A stretch of 64,000 nt of DNA from Burkholderiales bacterium (GCA_020848435.1 JADLAC010000051.1:1-64000); one strand, 5' to 3'. Positions 1 to 11,294 are shown, numbered from the stretch's first letter. Program-made: numbers and translations. The notes: generated from the sequence alone by a model not told the origin.

Positions 1-84
1 CCTCTTCTCGGCACCATATCCCGACTCGATGTCCGCAACCCGCGCGCCTTCGAGCGGCCTTGTTGTTCGCACGAGCGCGCGCGT

Positions 85-1485
<1,401 letters not shown>

Positions 1486-2643
1486 TCACGCCAGCTTGCG
1501 CAGCCGCCAGCGGCCGCCGCTGCGCGCGATCGCATGGGTGCAGCCGAGCTCGCCGCGATGCGCCGCGTGTCCGCGCAGCTCGGTGACGACGATCTCGCCG
1601 CGCCTGCGCAGCCGCGCGACGAACTCGGCGAGCTCGGGGCTCGCGCGCGCCGGTGCAAGGATCCGCCGCTGCGCCACATCCGGGGTTGCCGCCGCCAGCT
1701 CGCGCAAGTCCATGCTGAAGCCCGTGGCGGCGCGGGCGCGGCCGAAGGCGCGGCCAACCTCGTCGTAGCGTCCGCCGCGTGCCACCGCGCCCGTCCAGCC
1801 CGGCGCATAGGCCGCGAATACGACGCCGCTATGGTAACGATAGCCGCGCAACTCGCCGAGATCGAATCGGATCGCATGCGCGAGATCGCGCGCGCAGCGC
1901 GCCAGGCGACGCAAAGCGCCCAGCGCCGAGCCGATCTCGGGCAGCGCCGGCAGATGCCTGGCGGCATCGCGCAGCACCCGCTCCTCGCCGTAAAGGCGTG
2001 GCAGCGCCATCAATGCCGCGCGATACTTCGCGTCGACGCCGCCGAGCAAGGATTGCAGCTCCGGCAAGTCTTTCGCCTGCAACGCCTGAAACAGCGCTTC
2101 CTCGCGCTCGCGCTCCATGCCGCTGCGGGCGAGCAGCGCCCGCAAGACGCCTACGTGGCCCAAGTCGACTTGCGCTCGTTCGATGCCGGCGCCCGCCAAG
2201 GCGCCGAGCATCAAGCGCACCACTTCTGCATCGCTTTCCAATCCGGGGTGGCCGAAGAGCTCCGCGCCGATCTGCATCGATTCGCGTGCATGCGTCCCCG
2301 GCGCGGGCAGCGTATGCACCACGTTTCCGGCGTAGCAAAGACGGGCGATGCCCTTGCGGTTGAGCAGATGGGCATCGATCCGCGCCGCCTGGGGCGTGAT
2401 GTCCGCTCGCAGCCCGAGCATGCGGCCGTTCAATTGGTCGACCAACTTGAAGGTACATAGATCGAGGTCGCTCCCGGTACCGGTGAGCAAGGACTCCAGG
2501 TACTCGATGAGCGGCGGAATCACCAACTCGTAGCCGTGCCTGAAGAACAGATCGAGAATGCGCCGGCGAAGGCGTTCGATCCGCAAGGCCTCGCCCGGCA
2601 GCGCATCCTCGATGTATTCGGGCAAGGCCCAACGCGGCGTCAT
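1486..2643 (-). CDS. hisZ: ATP phosphoribosyltransferase regulatory subunit
   Basis: HisZ is a catalytically dead class II histidyl-tRNA synthetase paralogue that binds the short form of HisG and confers activity and histidine feedback control on the first step of histidine synthesis. The 385-residue protein begins with WALPEYIEDALP and carries the LRADITPQAARI segment typical of HisZ. I prefer the ATG at 2641-2643 over the GTG at 2692-2694, which would add 17 low-complexity residues. Its presence implies a short-form HisG elsewhere in the genome. It lies between purA and the DUF2065-hflCK block, the standard betaproteobacterial order. Confidence 0.93.
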   Translation of the reverse strand: MTPRWALPEYIEDALPGEALRIERLRRRILDLFFRHGYELVIPPLIEYLESLLTGTGSDLDLCTFKLVDQLNGRMLGLRADITPQAARIDAHLLNRKGIARLCYAGNVVHTLPAPGTHARESMQIGAELFGHPGLESDAEVVRLMLGALAGAGIERAQVDLGHVGVLRALLARSGMEREREEALFQALQAKDLPELQSLLGGVDAKYRAALMALPRLYGEERVLRDAARHLPALPEIGSALGALRRLARCARDLAHAIRFDLGELRGYRYHSGVVFAAYAPGWTGAVARGGRYDEVGRAFGRARAATGFSMDLRELAAATPDVAQRRILAPARASPELAEFVARLRRRGEIVVTELRGHAAHRGELGCTHAIARSGGRWRLRKLA

Positions 2644-2733
2644 GCCTGCAACCGCGGCTGCAGCGCTCGTGCCGCCTGCCGGGACGTTCGCCACAGCGCT
2701 GGCCGCGTGCTCATGATGGCGATCGCAAGGGCG

Positions 2734-2919
2734 TTATTTCACCAGGTATAGCAGCAGGACGCCCGCGACCATGGAGCTCAAGCCGAGGAAGCGCACCTGC
2801 CCGTCGCTCATCTCCGTCAGGCGGCGAAACGCCTCGCGCCACAATGCCGGAATGAGGAAAGGCAATATGCCTTCGATCACCAGCACCAGGGCGAACGCGG
2901 TTAGCAGCATCTTGGACAT
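2734..2919 (-). CDS. small inner-membrane protein, DUF2065 family
   Basis: A 61-residue protein of the DUF2065 family, whose function is unknown. It has two hydrophobic segments, about residues 5-23 and 42-59, separated by a short polar stretch rich in Arg and Glu, which suggests a hairpin in the inner membrane. It sits just downstream of hflC (54 bp) and upstream of hisZ. DUF2065 genes keep this position next to hflKC in many proteobacteria, so a link to the HflKC-FtsH complex is plausible but not shown by the sequence. Confidence 0.88.
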   Translation of the reverse strand: MSKMLLTAFALVLVIEGILPFLIPALWREAFRRLTEMSDGQVRFLGLSSMVAGVLLLYLVK

Positions 2920-2973
2920 CGCCGGCCTTGCGCTCGTGCTCGCTGCGAGGGCTGGACGGAAACGTCCGCGCCG

Positions 2974-3852
2974 CTACTTGCCAGTCCGCGCGGGGTTCTT
3001 CAGGTACTTGAAGAACTCCGAGCTGGGATCGAGCACGAGCATGTCGCCGCGGTTGCGCAGGCTCGCACGATAGGCTTCCAGGCTGCGGTAGTACGAATAG
3101 AACTCCGGATTCTGCTCGTAGGCGCGCGCGTAGATCGCCGCGGCCTTGGCATCGCCCTCGCCCTTCACGCGCTGCGCTTCGCTGTAGGCGCCCGCGATGA
3201 TGACCTCGCGCTGGCGATCGGCATCGGCGCGGATCTTTTCCGACTCCGCCGAGCCGGTCGAGCGCAGCTCGTTGGCCACGCGCTTGCGTTCGGCCTCCAT
3301 GCGCCGGTACACCGACTCGCTCACTTCCTGCGGCAGGTCGACGCGCTTCAGCCGCACGTCGAGCACCTGGACGCCGATCTTGCCCGCGTCCTCGTTCGCC
3401 TTCTCGCGCATGAGGTCCATGATCTTGTCGCGCTCGCCCGATACCACGTCGTGCACCGTGCGATTGCCGAACTCGTCGCGCAAGCTCGAATTGATGGTCT
3501 GGGCGAGCCGCGTCGCCGCCCGCGCCTCGTCGCCGCCCACGCTGATGTAGTACTGGCGCACGTCGACGATGCGCCACTTGACGAACAGGTCGACCAGGAC
3601 GTTCTTCTTCTCCGAGGTGATGAAGCGCTCGGGCTCGGCCGTGTCGAGGGTGAGAATGCGCGTATCGAAGTAGCGCACGTTGTCCAGCACCGGGACCTTG
3701 AAATACAACCCGGGCCGGGTCTTGATGTCGACGATTTCGCCGAGCCGGAACACGATCGCGTTCTGGCGCTGATCGACCACGAACAACGACAGTCCGGCGA
3801 TCACGACCAGCGCGATCACCCCGACCAGGATGGCACCGAGTTTCGGCCGCAT
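2974..3852 (-). CDS. hflC: FtsH protease modulator HflC
   Basis: SPFH/prohibitin-family membrane protein that with HflK forms a large periplasm-facing cage around the FtsH protease. The 292-residue product has one N-terminal membrane anchor (about residues 7-26) followed by the band-7 domain (VDQRQNAIVFRLGE) and an Ala/Glu-rich coiled coil near residues 170-240. Its ATG shares one base with the hflK TGA (TGATG), indicating translational coupling of the two partners, which are made in similar amounts. Confidence 0.96.
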   Translation of the reverse strand: MRPKLGAILVGVIALVVIAGLSLFVVDQRQNAIVFRLGEIVDIKTRPGLYFKVPVLDNVRYFDTRILTLDTAEPERFITSEKKNVLVDLFVKWRIVDVRQYYISVGGDEARAATRLAQTINSSLRDEFGNRTVHDVVSGERDKIMDLMREKANEDAGKIGVQVLDVRLKRVDLPQEVSESVYRRMEAERKRVANELRSTGSAESEKIRADADRQREVIIAGAYSEAQRVKGEGDAKAAAIYARAYEQNPEFYSYYRSLEAYRASLRNRGDMLVLDPSSEFFKYLKNPARTGK

Positions 3853-5021
3853 CAGCGCGACTCCCTTTCACGCGAGCGGAACGCCTCGCGCGAGCGCTGC
3901 ACTTGCGCCGCGCCGGCCTCCGCGGCCGGATCGGGCCTGCTCGGCGCCGCCGTCGCGCCCGCCGCCGGCGATTGCAACAGCTTGTCCAGCGGAATGTAGA
4001 GCAGGTTGCCGCCGGCCTTCTGGTCGATGATGATCTTGCTGGTCGACTCGAGCACCTGCTGCATCGTCTCTAGGTACATTCGTTCGCGCGTCACCACCGG
4101 GGCCTTCTGGTACTCCGCGAGCACCTGCGAAAAGCGCGCCGCCTCCCCCTCGGAACTGGCGACGACGCGCTGGCGGTAGCCGTTCGCCTCTTCGAGCAAG
4201 CGCGCGGCGGCGCCCTTCGCCTTCGGAATGACGTCGTTGGCGTACGCCTGGCCCTCGTTCTTGAGGCGCTCCCGATCCTGGCCGGCCTTGACCGCGTCGT
4301 CGAACGCGGCTTGCACCTGCTCGGGCGGCTGCGCGTTCTGCATGGTCACCTTGCTCACCAGGATGCCGGTCTTGTAGCGGTCGAGAATCTCCTGCATGAG
4401 CTTGGTCGCCTGCGCCGCCACCTGTTCGCGGCCTTCGTAGAGCACGAAGTCCATCTTGCTCTTGCCCACGATTTCGCGAATCGCGGTCTCGGCCGCCTGC
4501 AGCACGGCATCATCGGTGCCACGGTTGTTGAACAGGTAGTCCTCGGGACTCTTCAGGATGTACTGCACCGCGAACTGGATATCGATGATGTTCTCGTCGT
4601 CGGTGAGCATCAGCGACTCTTTCAGCACCTTGCTCTTGACGTTGTTGCGGTAACCGACCTCGACGGTGCGCACCTGCGACAGGTTGACGATCTCGACCGT
4701 CTCGATGGGATAGGGCAGATGCCAGCGCGGGCCCGGCTGGGTAGTCTCATGGTATTTGCCGAAGCGCAGCACCACGCCGCGGTTGCTCGCATCGACGATA
4801 TAGAAACCGCTCGCCACCCAGATGAGAAAGATCAGGCCCACCAAGAGCCAGGCGCCGCCCCCCATCCGCGGCGTGCCGCTTTCGCCGCCCGCCGGCGGCT
4901 GACTCGAGCCCCTGCGGCCGAACAGCCCGTTCAGCTTGGCGTTGAGATTTCGCAGCAACTCGTCGAGGTCGGGCGGACCGTCGCCGCCACGCTTGCCCCA
5001 CTGCGGATCGTTGAGCGACAT
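3852..5021 (-). CDS. hflK: FtsH protease modulator HflK
   Basis: Partner of HflC in the FtsH-regulating complex. The 389-residue protein starts with a Gly/Pro-rich cytoplasmic tail containing the conserved MSLNDPQWGKRGGDGPPDLD region, then one membrane helix (about residues 54-75), the band-7/SPFH domain, a coiled coil and an Ala/Pro-rich C-terminus. Length and domain order match HflK. It follows hflX by 35 bp and overlaps hflC by one base, within the hfq-hflX-hflK-hflC operon. Confidence 0.96.
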   Translation of the reverse strand: MSLNDPQWGKRGGDGPPDLDELLRNLNAKLNGLFGRRGSSQPPAGGESGTPRMGGGAWLLVGLIFLIWVASGFYIVDASNRGVVLRFGKYHETTQPGPRWHLPYPIETVEIVNLSQVRTVEVGYRNNVKSKVLKESLMLTDDENIIDIQFAVQYILKSPEDYLFNNRGTDDAVLQAAETAIREIVGKSKMDFVLYEGREQVAAQATKLMQEILDRYKTGILVSKVTMQNAQPPEQVQAAFDDAVKAGQDRERLKNEGQAYANDVIPKAKGAAARLLEEANGYRQRVVASSEGEAARFSQVLAEYQKAPVVTRERMYLETMQQVLESTSKIIIDQKAGGNLLYIPLDKLLQSPAAGATAAPSRPDPAAEAGAAQVQRSREAFRSRERESR

Positions 5022-5056
5022 GCTAGCGATGAGAAAAGATTCTTGGCAGGTGTTCT

Positions 5057-6181
5057 TTAATGGGCCGCGGCTGCCGCAGCCGGACTATTCTCGGCGAGCC
5101 GGGCGTGCTGCCGAATCGCCGTGCGAACCAGGTCGAGCCCTTTGCGCTCGCAGGCGCTGACCCAAATCCGCGAAATGTTACCACACTCGTTTCGCCCGAC
5201 TTCCGGCTCGATCCCCAGCCGATCGATCTTGTTGTACACCAGCACCTGCGGGATGGCGCCGGCGCCGATTTCCTGCAGGACCTTGTTCACCTCGATGGCC
5301 TGCTGATCGTGCCCCGGGTGCGAGGCATCGACGACATGCAGCAGTAAATCCGCCTGGACCGTCTCTTCCAGGGTCGCACGAAAGGCCGCGACCAGCGTGT
5401 GCGGCAGCCTGCGAATGAACCCGACGGTGTCCGACAAGACGACCGGGATGCCACCGTCGATGTGCACGCGCCGGGAGGTCGTATCGAGGGTCGCGAACAA
5501 TTGGTCGGCGGCGTACGCGGAAGCCTGGGTCAAGGCGTTGAACAAGGTCGATTTGCCGGCGTTGGTGTAGCCCACCAGGGAGACGTTCGTCACCGCGGCC
5601 CGCCGCCGCGCCCGGCGTTGGACGTCGCGTTGCGCGCGCAGCTTGGCGAGCTTCTCGCGCAGCAACTTCATGCGATTGCCGATCAAGCGCCGGTCGGTTT
5701 CGAGCTGGGTTTCCCCCGGGCCCCGCAGCCCGATGCCACCCTTCTGGCGCTCGAGGTGGGTCCAGCCGTGCTTCAAGCGCGTCGACAGATGTTGCAACTG
5801 CGCAAGCTCGACTTGCAGCTTGCCTTCGTGGCTGCGCGCGCGTTGGGCGAAGATATCCAGGATCAGGCTGGTGCGGTCGATGACGCGTCGCTTCAGCCGC
5901 TGCTCGAGATTACGCTGCTGCGCCGGCGCCAGGTCGTGGTTGAAGATGACGACGTCGGCATCGAGATCGGCAGCCATGCGTTCCAGCTCGGCGACTTTGC
6001 CCGATCCGGCGAAATACGCGGGGTCTGGGCGCTGGCGCCGGCCGCCGACAGTGGCGAGCCCGGCCACGCCCGCGCTGCTCGTGAGCTGGCGCAGTTCTTC
6101 TACGCTTTCGGCATGGCCGGCCTCACCGAAATCGAGGCCAACGAGAATGGCCCGGTGACCGTTACCCGGACGCTCCAGCAT
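5057..6181 (-). CDS. hflX: ribosome-associated GTPase HflX
   Basis: GTPase that binds the 50S subunit and helps split stalled or heat-damaged ribosomes. The 374-residue protein has the N-terminal HflX domain with the GLRGPGETQLETDRR helix region, then a G domain with P-loop GYTNAGKST, DTVGF (G3) and NKID (G4). The start is the ATG at 6179-6181, which shares one base with the hfq stop (TGATG); longer upstream readings would run through hfq in another frame. Coupling to hfq is conserved in proteobacteria. Confidence 0.96.
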   Translation of the reverse strand: MLERPGNGHRAILVGLDFGEAGHAESVEELRQLTSSAGVAGLATVGGRRQRPDPAYFAGSGKVAELERMAADLDADVVIFNHDLAPAQQRNLEQRLKRRVIDRTSLILDIFAQRARSHEGKLQVELAQLQHLSTRLKHGWTHLERQKGGIGLRGPGETQLETDRRLIGNRMKLLREKLAKLRAQRDVQRRARRRAAVTNVSLVGYTNAGKSTLFNALTQASAYAADQLFATLDTTSRRVHIDGGIPVVLSDTVGFIRRLPHTLVAAFRATLEETVQADLLLHVVDASHPGHDQQAIEVNKVLQEIGAGAIPQVLVYNKIDRLGIEPEVGRNECGNISRIWVSACERKGLDLVRTAIRQHARLAENSPAAAAAAH

Positions 6182-6420
6182 CAGCTCTCTTGTGCGTGTT
6201 CCGCTTGCAGGTTGACCGGACGCGACGGGACGACCGTGGATATGGCGTGCTTGTAAACCATCTGGGTGACCGTATTGCGCAACAGCACGACGTACTGGTC
6301 GAAGGATTCGATCTGTCCCTGCAACTTGATGCCGTTCACCAGGTAGATCGAGACGGGCACATGCTCCTTGCGCAGCGCGTTGAGGAATGGGTCTTGTAGT
6401 AATTGGCCTTTTCCGCTCAT
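6181..6420 (-). CDS. hfq: RNA chaperone Hfq
   Basis: Hexameric Sm-like protein that pairs small RNAs with mRNAs. The 79-residue product contains the Sm1 region ([16 protein letters not shown]) and the Sm2 signature YKHAIS, with a short C-terminal tail as in many betaproteobacteria. A GGAG ribosome-binding site lies 6-10 bases before the ATG. It is the first gene of the hfq-hflX-hflK-hflC run; the 217 bp upstream (to der) should hold its promoter, though I found no convincing sigma-70 boxes. Confidence 0.98.
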   Translation of the reverse strand: MSGKGQLLQDPFLNALRKEHVPVSIYLVNGIKLQGQIESFDQYVVLLRNTVTQMVYKHAISTVVPSRPVNLQAEHAQES

Positions 6421-6637
6421 ATTGACTCCATTCTAGTCGGTCCCCAAGGCGCGACTGTACGCGAATTTCCCCGCGAATTCCATAAGACGGGCGCGAGATT
6501 ACACGCGCGAACCCATTCAGAACGCATGCTCGGGCGTGAGTTCCGTGGCTTCGATGCGCAGGCTGCAAACGGCTTGCCCGCTAGCCCAGCGTCATGCCGC
6601 GTTCGGTTCGCGCAGAGCGGCGGATCGACTCCGGCGC

Positions 6638-7984
6638 TCAGCGCCTGGCCCGCTGCGGCGAGGGGACGTAGGGGTTCTCCGCCTGGCGGTATTCGATCCG
6701 TAGCGGCGTCCCGTGCAGCTTGAAAGCCGCGCGCACGCGTCCCTCGAGGTAGCGGCGATAGCTTTGCGGCAAGTTGCCTACTCCGCTGCCGTGCGCGACC
6801 ACGATGGGCGGATTGCTGCCGCCTTGATGAGCGTAGCGCAGCCGCGGCCGCGTCAATCCCTTGCGCGGCGGCGGATTGGCCGCGATGGCATCGCGGACCA
6901 CGCGCGTCAGCCGCGGGGTGGGCATCTTCAAGAAGGCGGCCCGGTAGGCTTCGTCGACCGAGCGCATGAGATCGTCCAAGCCCTGCGCCGCTTGCGCCGA
7001 GATGAAGTGAAAGCGCGCGAAATCAAGGAAATGAAGCCGGCGCTGAAGCTCGGCTTTGAGCCGTGCGCGGGCACTGGCCGTGAGCAGATCGCACTTGTTC
7101 GCCGCCACCACGGTCGCGCGCCCAGCTTCGAGCACATAGCCCGCGATGTTGGCGTCCTGGTCGCTCACGCCTTCCATCGCATCGATCACCAGGATGGCGA
7201 CGTTGGCTTCCTCGATCGACTGCAGCGCCCGAATGACCGAGAACTTCTCCACCGCTTCCGATATTCTTGCCCGGCGGCGCAACCCCGCCGTATCGATGAG
7301 GCGGTACGCGCGCCCGCGATGCTGGAACTCGACCGTGATGCTGTCGCGCGTGGTGCCCGGGACGGGCGAGGTGATGAGACGCTCCTGGCCGAGCAGCGCA
7401 TTGGCGAGGGTCGACTTGCCGGCGTTCGGCCGCCCGACCACGGCGATCCGGGGTTGCTTATCCGTGTCCTCGCCGGCGTCCTGCGGCTCGGCGGGCATCG
7501 CACCGAGGATGTCCTCGATCAAGACGCCGATACCGTCGCCGTGCGCGGACGATATCGGCCAGGGTCGACCGAGCCCCAGCTCGTGGAATTCCGCTGCCGC
7601 GATGGCTCGATCGAGCCCCTCTGCCTTGTTCACGGCCAACCAAACCCGGCTCCCGCTCGCACGCAGGCGCTGCGCAACGACCTGGTCCTGTGGATTCAGG
7701 CCCTCGCGGGCATCCACCAGAAAGACGACGGCATCGGCCTCGGTCACCGCGAGCAGCGTCTGCCGCGCCATGGCCAGGACGATGGCCTCGGTGGCGGCGG
7801 GCTCGAAGCCCCCCGTATCGACCACCAGGAACGGCCGATCGCCCATCCGCCCGCGCCCGTAATGGCGATCGCGCGTGACTCCGGGGGTATCCGCGACGAT
7901 GGCCGAGCGGGAGCGGGTCAGGCGATTGAACAGCGTCGACTTGCCGACGTTCGGGCGTCCGACCAGAACGATCGTCGGTAGCAT
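6638..7984 (-). CDS. der: ribosome biogenesis GTPase Der
   Basis: Double-G-domain GTPase needed for 50S maturation. In 448 residues there are two tandem G domains: the first with P-loop GRPNVGKST at residues 9-17 and DTGG, the second with GRPNAGKST and DTAGL, followed by the C-terminal KH-like domain ending near FRQAENPYVP-type sequence. Length is normal. It follows bamB by 68 bp in the same direction, the usual hisS-yfgM-bamB-der order. Confidence 0.97.
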   Translation of the reverse strand: MLPTIVLVGRPNVGKSTLFNRLTRSRSAIVADTPGVTRDRHYGRGRMGDRPFLVVDTGGFEPAATEAIVLAMARQTLLAVTEADAVVFLVDAREGLNPQDQVVAQRLRASGSRVWLAVNKAEGLDRAIAAAEFHELGLGRPWPISSAHGDGIGVLIEDILGAMPAEPQDAGEDTDKQPRIAVVGRPNAGKSTLANALLGQERLITSPVPGTTRDSITVEFQHRGRAYRLIDTAGLRRRARISEAVEKFSVIRALQSIEEANVAILVIDAMEGVSDQDANIAGYVLEAGRATVVAANKCDLLTASARARLKAELQRRLHFLDFARFHFISAQAAQGLDDLMRSVDEAYRAAFLKMPTPRLTRVVRDAIAANPPPRKGLTRPRLRYAHQGGSNPPIVVAHGSGVGNLPQSYRRYLEGRVRAAFKLHGTPLRIEYRQAENPYVPSPQRARR

Positions 7985-8052
7985 GGTCGATGACCCCTTG
8001 GCGTGGGAAACGCGTTGCGCGCGGTATCGCGGCGAACTTCGGACTCAGGACA

Positions 8053-9207
8053 CTATCGCACGACGATGCTGAACAGGCCGCCGCTACGCGTCTGCACCAG
8101 CACCGCGTCGCGCGTCGCCACCGGCGGTAGCACGATGGCGCTGCCATCGGTGGCGATACGCGCGGCGAACGCGCCATCGGCACGATTCAAGAAATGCACG
8201 TAACCCTGGTAGTCGCCCACGGCGATGAACCTGCCGATCACCGCGGCTCCGGTGACGATGCGCCCCACGAGCTTATCCTGCTTCCAGATGCTGGCGCCGC
8301 TCGTCTTGTCGAGCGCGTGCACGTTGCTGCGATCGTCGGTGGCATAGACATAGCGGTTGTCGGCCGCAAGCGGCATGATGCCCGACAGATCCCGGATCCA
8401 GAGCTGCGCGCCCTTCAGCGCGTCGAAGCAGCCCATCCTTCCCTGGTACGCGATGGCGCAGACCGCGCGCCCGTCGACTAGCGGCGCGCCCACGATATCG
8501 GTCATGCGCTCGAGCTCGGTCGAGCCGCGGGGGCTCGATACGGTCGCCTCCCAGGCGAGCGCGCCGTTGTTGATCAGCAACGCGACCAGCTTGCCGCCCG
8601 GAAAGCCCGAGAACACCCCGCCCTGCATGACCGTGATGCCGGCCGGACTGCGCACCATGAGCGCGGGCAGGCTGCGCTGATAGGTCCAGCGGCGCTTGCC
8701 GTCCAGCGCGGACATGCCGTACACGCGACCGTCCCCGCTCTTTACGATCGCGACGCCCTCGTCGATCTCGGGCGTGCTCAGGATTTCTCCACTGAGCTGA
8801 GCCTTCCATGCATTGCGCCCGGCGGCGTCCACGGCAACGACTTCCCCACGGGGCGTGCCGGCGACGGCGTAACGACCGTCGGTCCCGGGGCCGGCGGAAA
8901 GGCGCACGCCGGTATTCGTGCGCCACTCGATCTTGCCGCTCGCCAGTTCCAGCTTCACGATGTCGCCGGCTGCGTTGGCCGCGTACGCGTACGCACCGTT
9001 CAGCGCTGGCGCGAAGGCGAACTTGTCCGCGCTGCCGATCGCTGCCTGCCAGGCGATCCGCGGCTCGGCGCTGGGCGTAAACGATTGCAGCTCGGCCGGC
9101 TTCTGCGCCGGCCCGGAGCTGCCGAACCAGTGATCGTAGTAGCCGCCGATCGTCTGGCATCCGGCCAGCGCGAGCAGCAGCGGCAAGGCGGCCAGTCGCA
9201 GGCTCAT
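8053..9207 (-). CDS. bamB: outer membrane protein assembly factor BamB
   Basis: Lipoprotein of the BAM complex that assists beta-barrel insertion into the outer membrane. The 384-residue precursor has a lipoprotein signal peptide with lipobox LAGC and acylated Cys17, followed by repeated PQQ-type beta-propeller blades (for example GRMGCFDALKGAQLW and YVYATDDRSNVHALD). The start overlaps the stop of the upstream TPR gene by four bases (ATGA), so the two are translationally coupled. Family and context agree. Confidence 0.96.
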   Translation of the reverse strand: MSLRLAALPLLLALAGCQTIGGYYDHWFGSSGPAQKPAELQSFTPSAEPRIAWQAAIGSADKFAFAPALNGAYAYAANAAGDIVKLELASGKIEWRTNTGVRLSAGPGTDGRYAVAGTPRGEVVAVDAAGRNAWKAQLSGEILSTPEIDEGVAIVKSGDGRVYGMSALDGKRRWTYQRSLPALMVRSPAGITVMQGGVFSGFPGGKLVALLINNGALAWEATVSSPRGSTELERMTDIVGAPLVDGRAVCAIAYQGRMGCFDALKGAQLWIRDLSGIMPLAADNRYVYATDDRSNVHALDKTSGASIWKQDKLVGRIVTGAAVIGRFIAVGDYQGYVHFLNRADGAFAARIATDGSAIVLPPVATRDAVLVQTRSGGLFSIVVR

Positions 9208-9845
9208 TTGCCGGTCCGGCCCAAGGCGTCGATCTTGATCTGGATGAGATTCCGATACGGGCTCGCCGCATCGGTCTTTTCGAGCGCGGTCTGGTAGGCG
9301 GCGCGGGCTTCGGCTTCCGCGCCCTTGGCCGTGAAAATGTCGCCGCGCAAATCGAAGTACAGATTGGCCATCGGGTCTTCGGGCTTCGCGTCGAGCAGCT
9401 TCAGGGCCTCATCGAACGCCTTTTCATCGAACAACGCGCTCGCCAGACGATAGCGCGCGACTGCCTTCAGCTCCGGGTCGCGGCCATGATCCAGCACCCA
9501 CTGCAAGCTCCGCTTGGCCGCAGCCAGATCGCCGGCCTCGAAGCTCAGGCGTGCGGCGACCAGCGAACCGAGCGCCGCATAACCGCTCGAGCTGTGTCGC
9601 TCGACCAGCGTCGCGATGGTGGCGCGCGCCTGCTTCGAATCGCCGGCTTGAGCGGACTTCGAGGCCGCGGCATAGAGCTCGGAGGCTTTCGCCGCCTGTT
9701 GGCCCTGGTACCAGCGCCAGCCCTGATAGGCCGCGAGCGCCGCAAGCGCGAGCGCCAGCCCGAGCAGGCACAGCAGGCCCCACTGTTTCCACCAGGCTTT
9801 GAGTGTATCGAGCTGTTCTTGCTCTTCCAGATCGTAATAGGCCAT
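9204..9845 (-). CDS. YfgM-like TPR membrane protein (ancillary translocon subunit)
   Basis: A 213-residue inner-membrane protein of the YfgM family, which associates with the SecYEG translocon and periplasmic chaperones. It starts MAYYDLEEQEQLDTLKAWW, has one membrane helix at about residues 23-44 and a periplasmic tetratricopeptide-like helical region. The ATG at 9843-9845 is chosen because the conserved YYDLEEQEQL start follows it; a longer reading would invade hisS. It lies 31 bp after hisS and overlaps bamB by four bases, the conserved hisS-yfgM-bamB order. Confidence 0.92.
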   Translation of the reverse strand: MAYYDLEEQEQLDTLKAWWKQWGLLCLLGLALALAALAAYQGWRWYQGQQAAKASELYAAASKSAQAGDSKQARATIATLVERHSSSGYAALGSLVAARLSFEAGDLAAAKRSLQWVLDHGRDPELKAVARYRLASALFDEKAFDEALKLLDAKPEDPMANLYFDLRGDIFTAKGAEAEARAAYQTALEKTDAASPYRNLIQIKIDALGRTGK

Positions 9846-9876
9846 GTGCTGCGTCCCGAATCGGCTGAAGATTGGT

Positions 9877-11175
9877 TTATCGGCTGCCGTCGTGGGCGCC
9901 GGACAGGCGCCGGACGCCGACCACCAGGTCGGCGACTTCGTCGACATCGACCAGCATCTGCGCGGCCGCCTCGCGCAGGGGCTTGAGACCGACCTTGGCT
10001 GCGCGCGCCTCGTCCTCACCGATGACGATGGCGTAGCGGGCCCCGCTCGCATCGGCCTTGCGCAGTTGCGTCTTGAAGCTTCCGCCCCCGCAATGCAGGA
10101 TGACGCTCAGCGTCTGCTCGCGCAGCCGTTCGCACACCTGCCAGGCGAAGTCGGCGGCCGCGTCGCCCTGGTGCACCACGTAGCAGTCCGGTACGCGCGT
10201 CGGAATCGTCACCCGCTCGGCCTCCAACAAGGCGATGAGCCGCTCGACCCCCATGGCGAAGCCGCAGGCCGGCGCCGGCTTGCCGCCGAGGTGCTCCACC
10301 AAGCCATCGTAGCGCCCGCCCGCGCACACCGCGGCTTGCGCGCCGAGCTTGCCCGTCAGCCACTCGAAGACGGTACGGTTGTAATAATCGAGGCCCCGCA
10401 CCAGGCGCGGATTGATGGTGAAACCGACTTGCGCGCGGCGCAGCGCGGCTTGCACGGCCTCGAAGTGCGCGAGCGAGGGCTCGTCGAGATCGTCGGCCAT
10501 GCGCGGCGCGCGTTCGACGATTTCCTGCATCGCCGGGTTCTTACTGTCGAGCACGCGCAGGGGATTGGCGTGCAGGCGCCGTTTCGAATCCTCGTCGAGC
10601 GCATTGCAATGGCGTTCGAGATAGGCCACCAGCCGGGCGCGATAGCGTGCGCGTGCCTGCGGATCGCCCAGGGTGTTGAGCTCGAGGCTCACGTCGGAGA
10701 GCCCGAGGGCGCGCCACATGCGCGCGCACATGATGATGACTTCGGCATCGATGTCGGGCCCGCTGAATCCGAGCGCTTCCACGCCAACCTGGTGGAACTG
10801 GCGGTAGCGTCCTTTCTGCGGGCGCTCGTGGCGAAACATCGGCCCCAGGTAGTACAGCCGCTGGGGCCCGGCGTAGAGCAGGTTGTGCTCGAGCGCGGCC
10901 CGCACGCACGACGCCGTGCCCTCCGGGCGCAATGTCAAGCTGTCGCCGTTGAGCCGATCGGTGAAGGTGTACATCTCCTTTTCGACGATGTCGGTCACCT
11001 CGCCGATCGAGCGCACGAACAACTCGGTACGCTCGACCAGCGGCATGCGAATCGGCCGATAGCCGTATTGGCGCAGGCAGCGAAGGACGGTGCGCTCGAG
11101 GAAATCCCATGCCTCGCCCGCCTCGGGCAGCACGTCGTTCATTCCTCTCACCGCCGAGATGGGCGTGGTGGTCAT
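9877..11175 (-). CDS. hisS: histidyl-tRNA synthetase
   Basis: Class II aminoacyl-tRNA synthetase charging tRNA-His. The 432-residue product shows the N-terminal RGMNDVLP motif, motif 2 (FRHERPQKGRYRQFHQ), the histidine A motif LVRGLDYYNRTVFEW, motif 3 (GFAMGVERL) and a C-terminal anticodon-binding domain. Length is normal. Located between ispG and the yfgM-like gene as in most gamma- and betaproteobacteria. Confidence 0.98.
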   Translation of the reverse strand: MTTTPISAVRGMNDVLPEAGEAWDFLERTVLRCLRQYGYRPIRMPLVERTELFVRSIGEVTDIVEKEMYTFTDRLNGDSLTLRPEGTASCVRAALEHNLLYAGPQRLYYLGPMFRHERPQKGRYRQFHQVGVEALGFSGPDIDAEVIIMCARMWRALGLSDVSLELNTLGDPQARARYRARLVAYLERHCNALDEDSKRRLHANPLRVLDSKNPAMQEIVERAPRMADDLDEPSLAHFEAVQAALRRAQVGFTINPRLVRGLDYYNRTVFEWLTGKLGAQAAVCAGGRYDGLVEHLGGKPAPACGFAMGVERLIALLEAERVTIPTRVPDCYVVHQGDAAADFAWQVCERLREQTLSVILHCGGGSFKTQLRKADASGARYAIVIGEDEARAAKVGLKPLREAAAQMLVDVDEVADLVVGVRRLSGAHDGSR

Positions 11176-11294
11176 AGTCGCTTGGAGCTACGTGAAAGTC
11201 GGAATCGGAATCAGCGGCGCGCTGCATCGAGGCACGCGGTCGCGCCAGCCAGCGGCGGCTTCCCCGCAGGTCCGCGCGGGCGGACGAGGAGCGG

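Noticed and set aside
6430-6435. TAGAAT as the hfq -10 promoter box
   Set aside because: It lies about ten bases before the ATG and overlaps the region of the ribosome-binding site, so it would give an essentially leaderless transcript; no -35 at a suitable distance.
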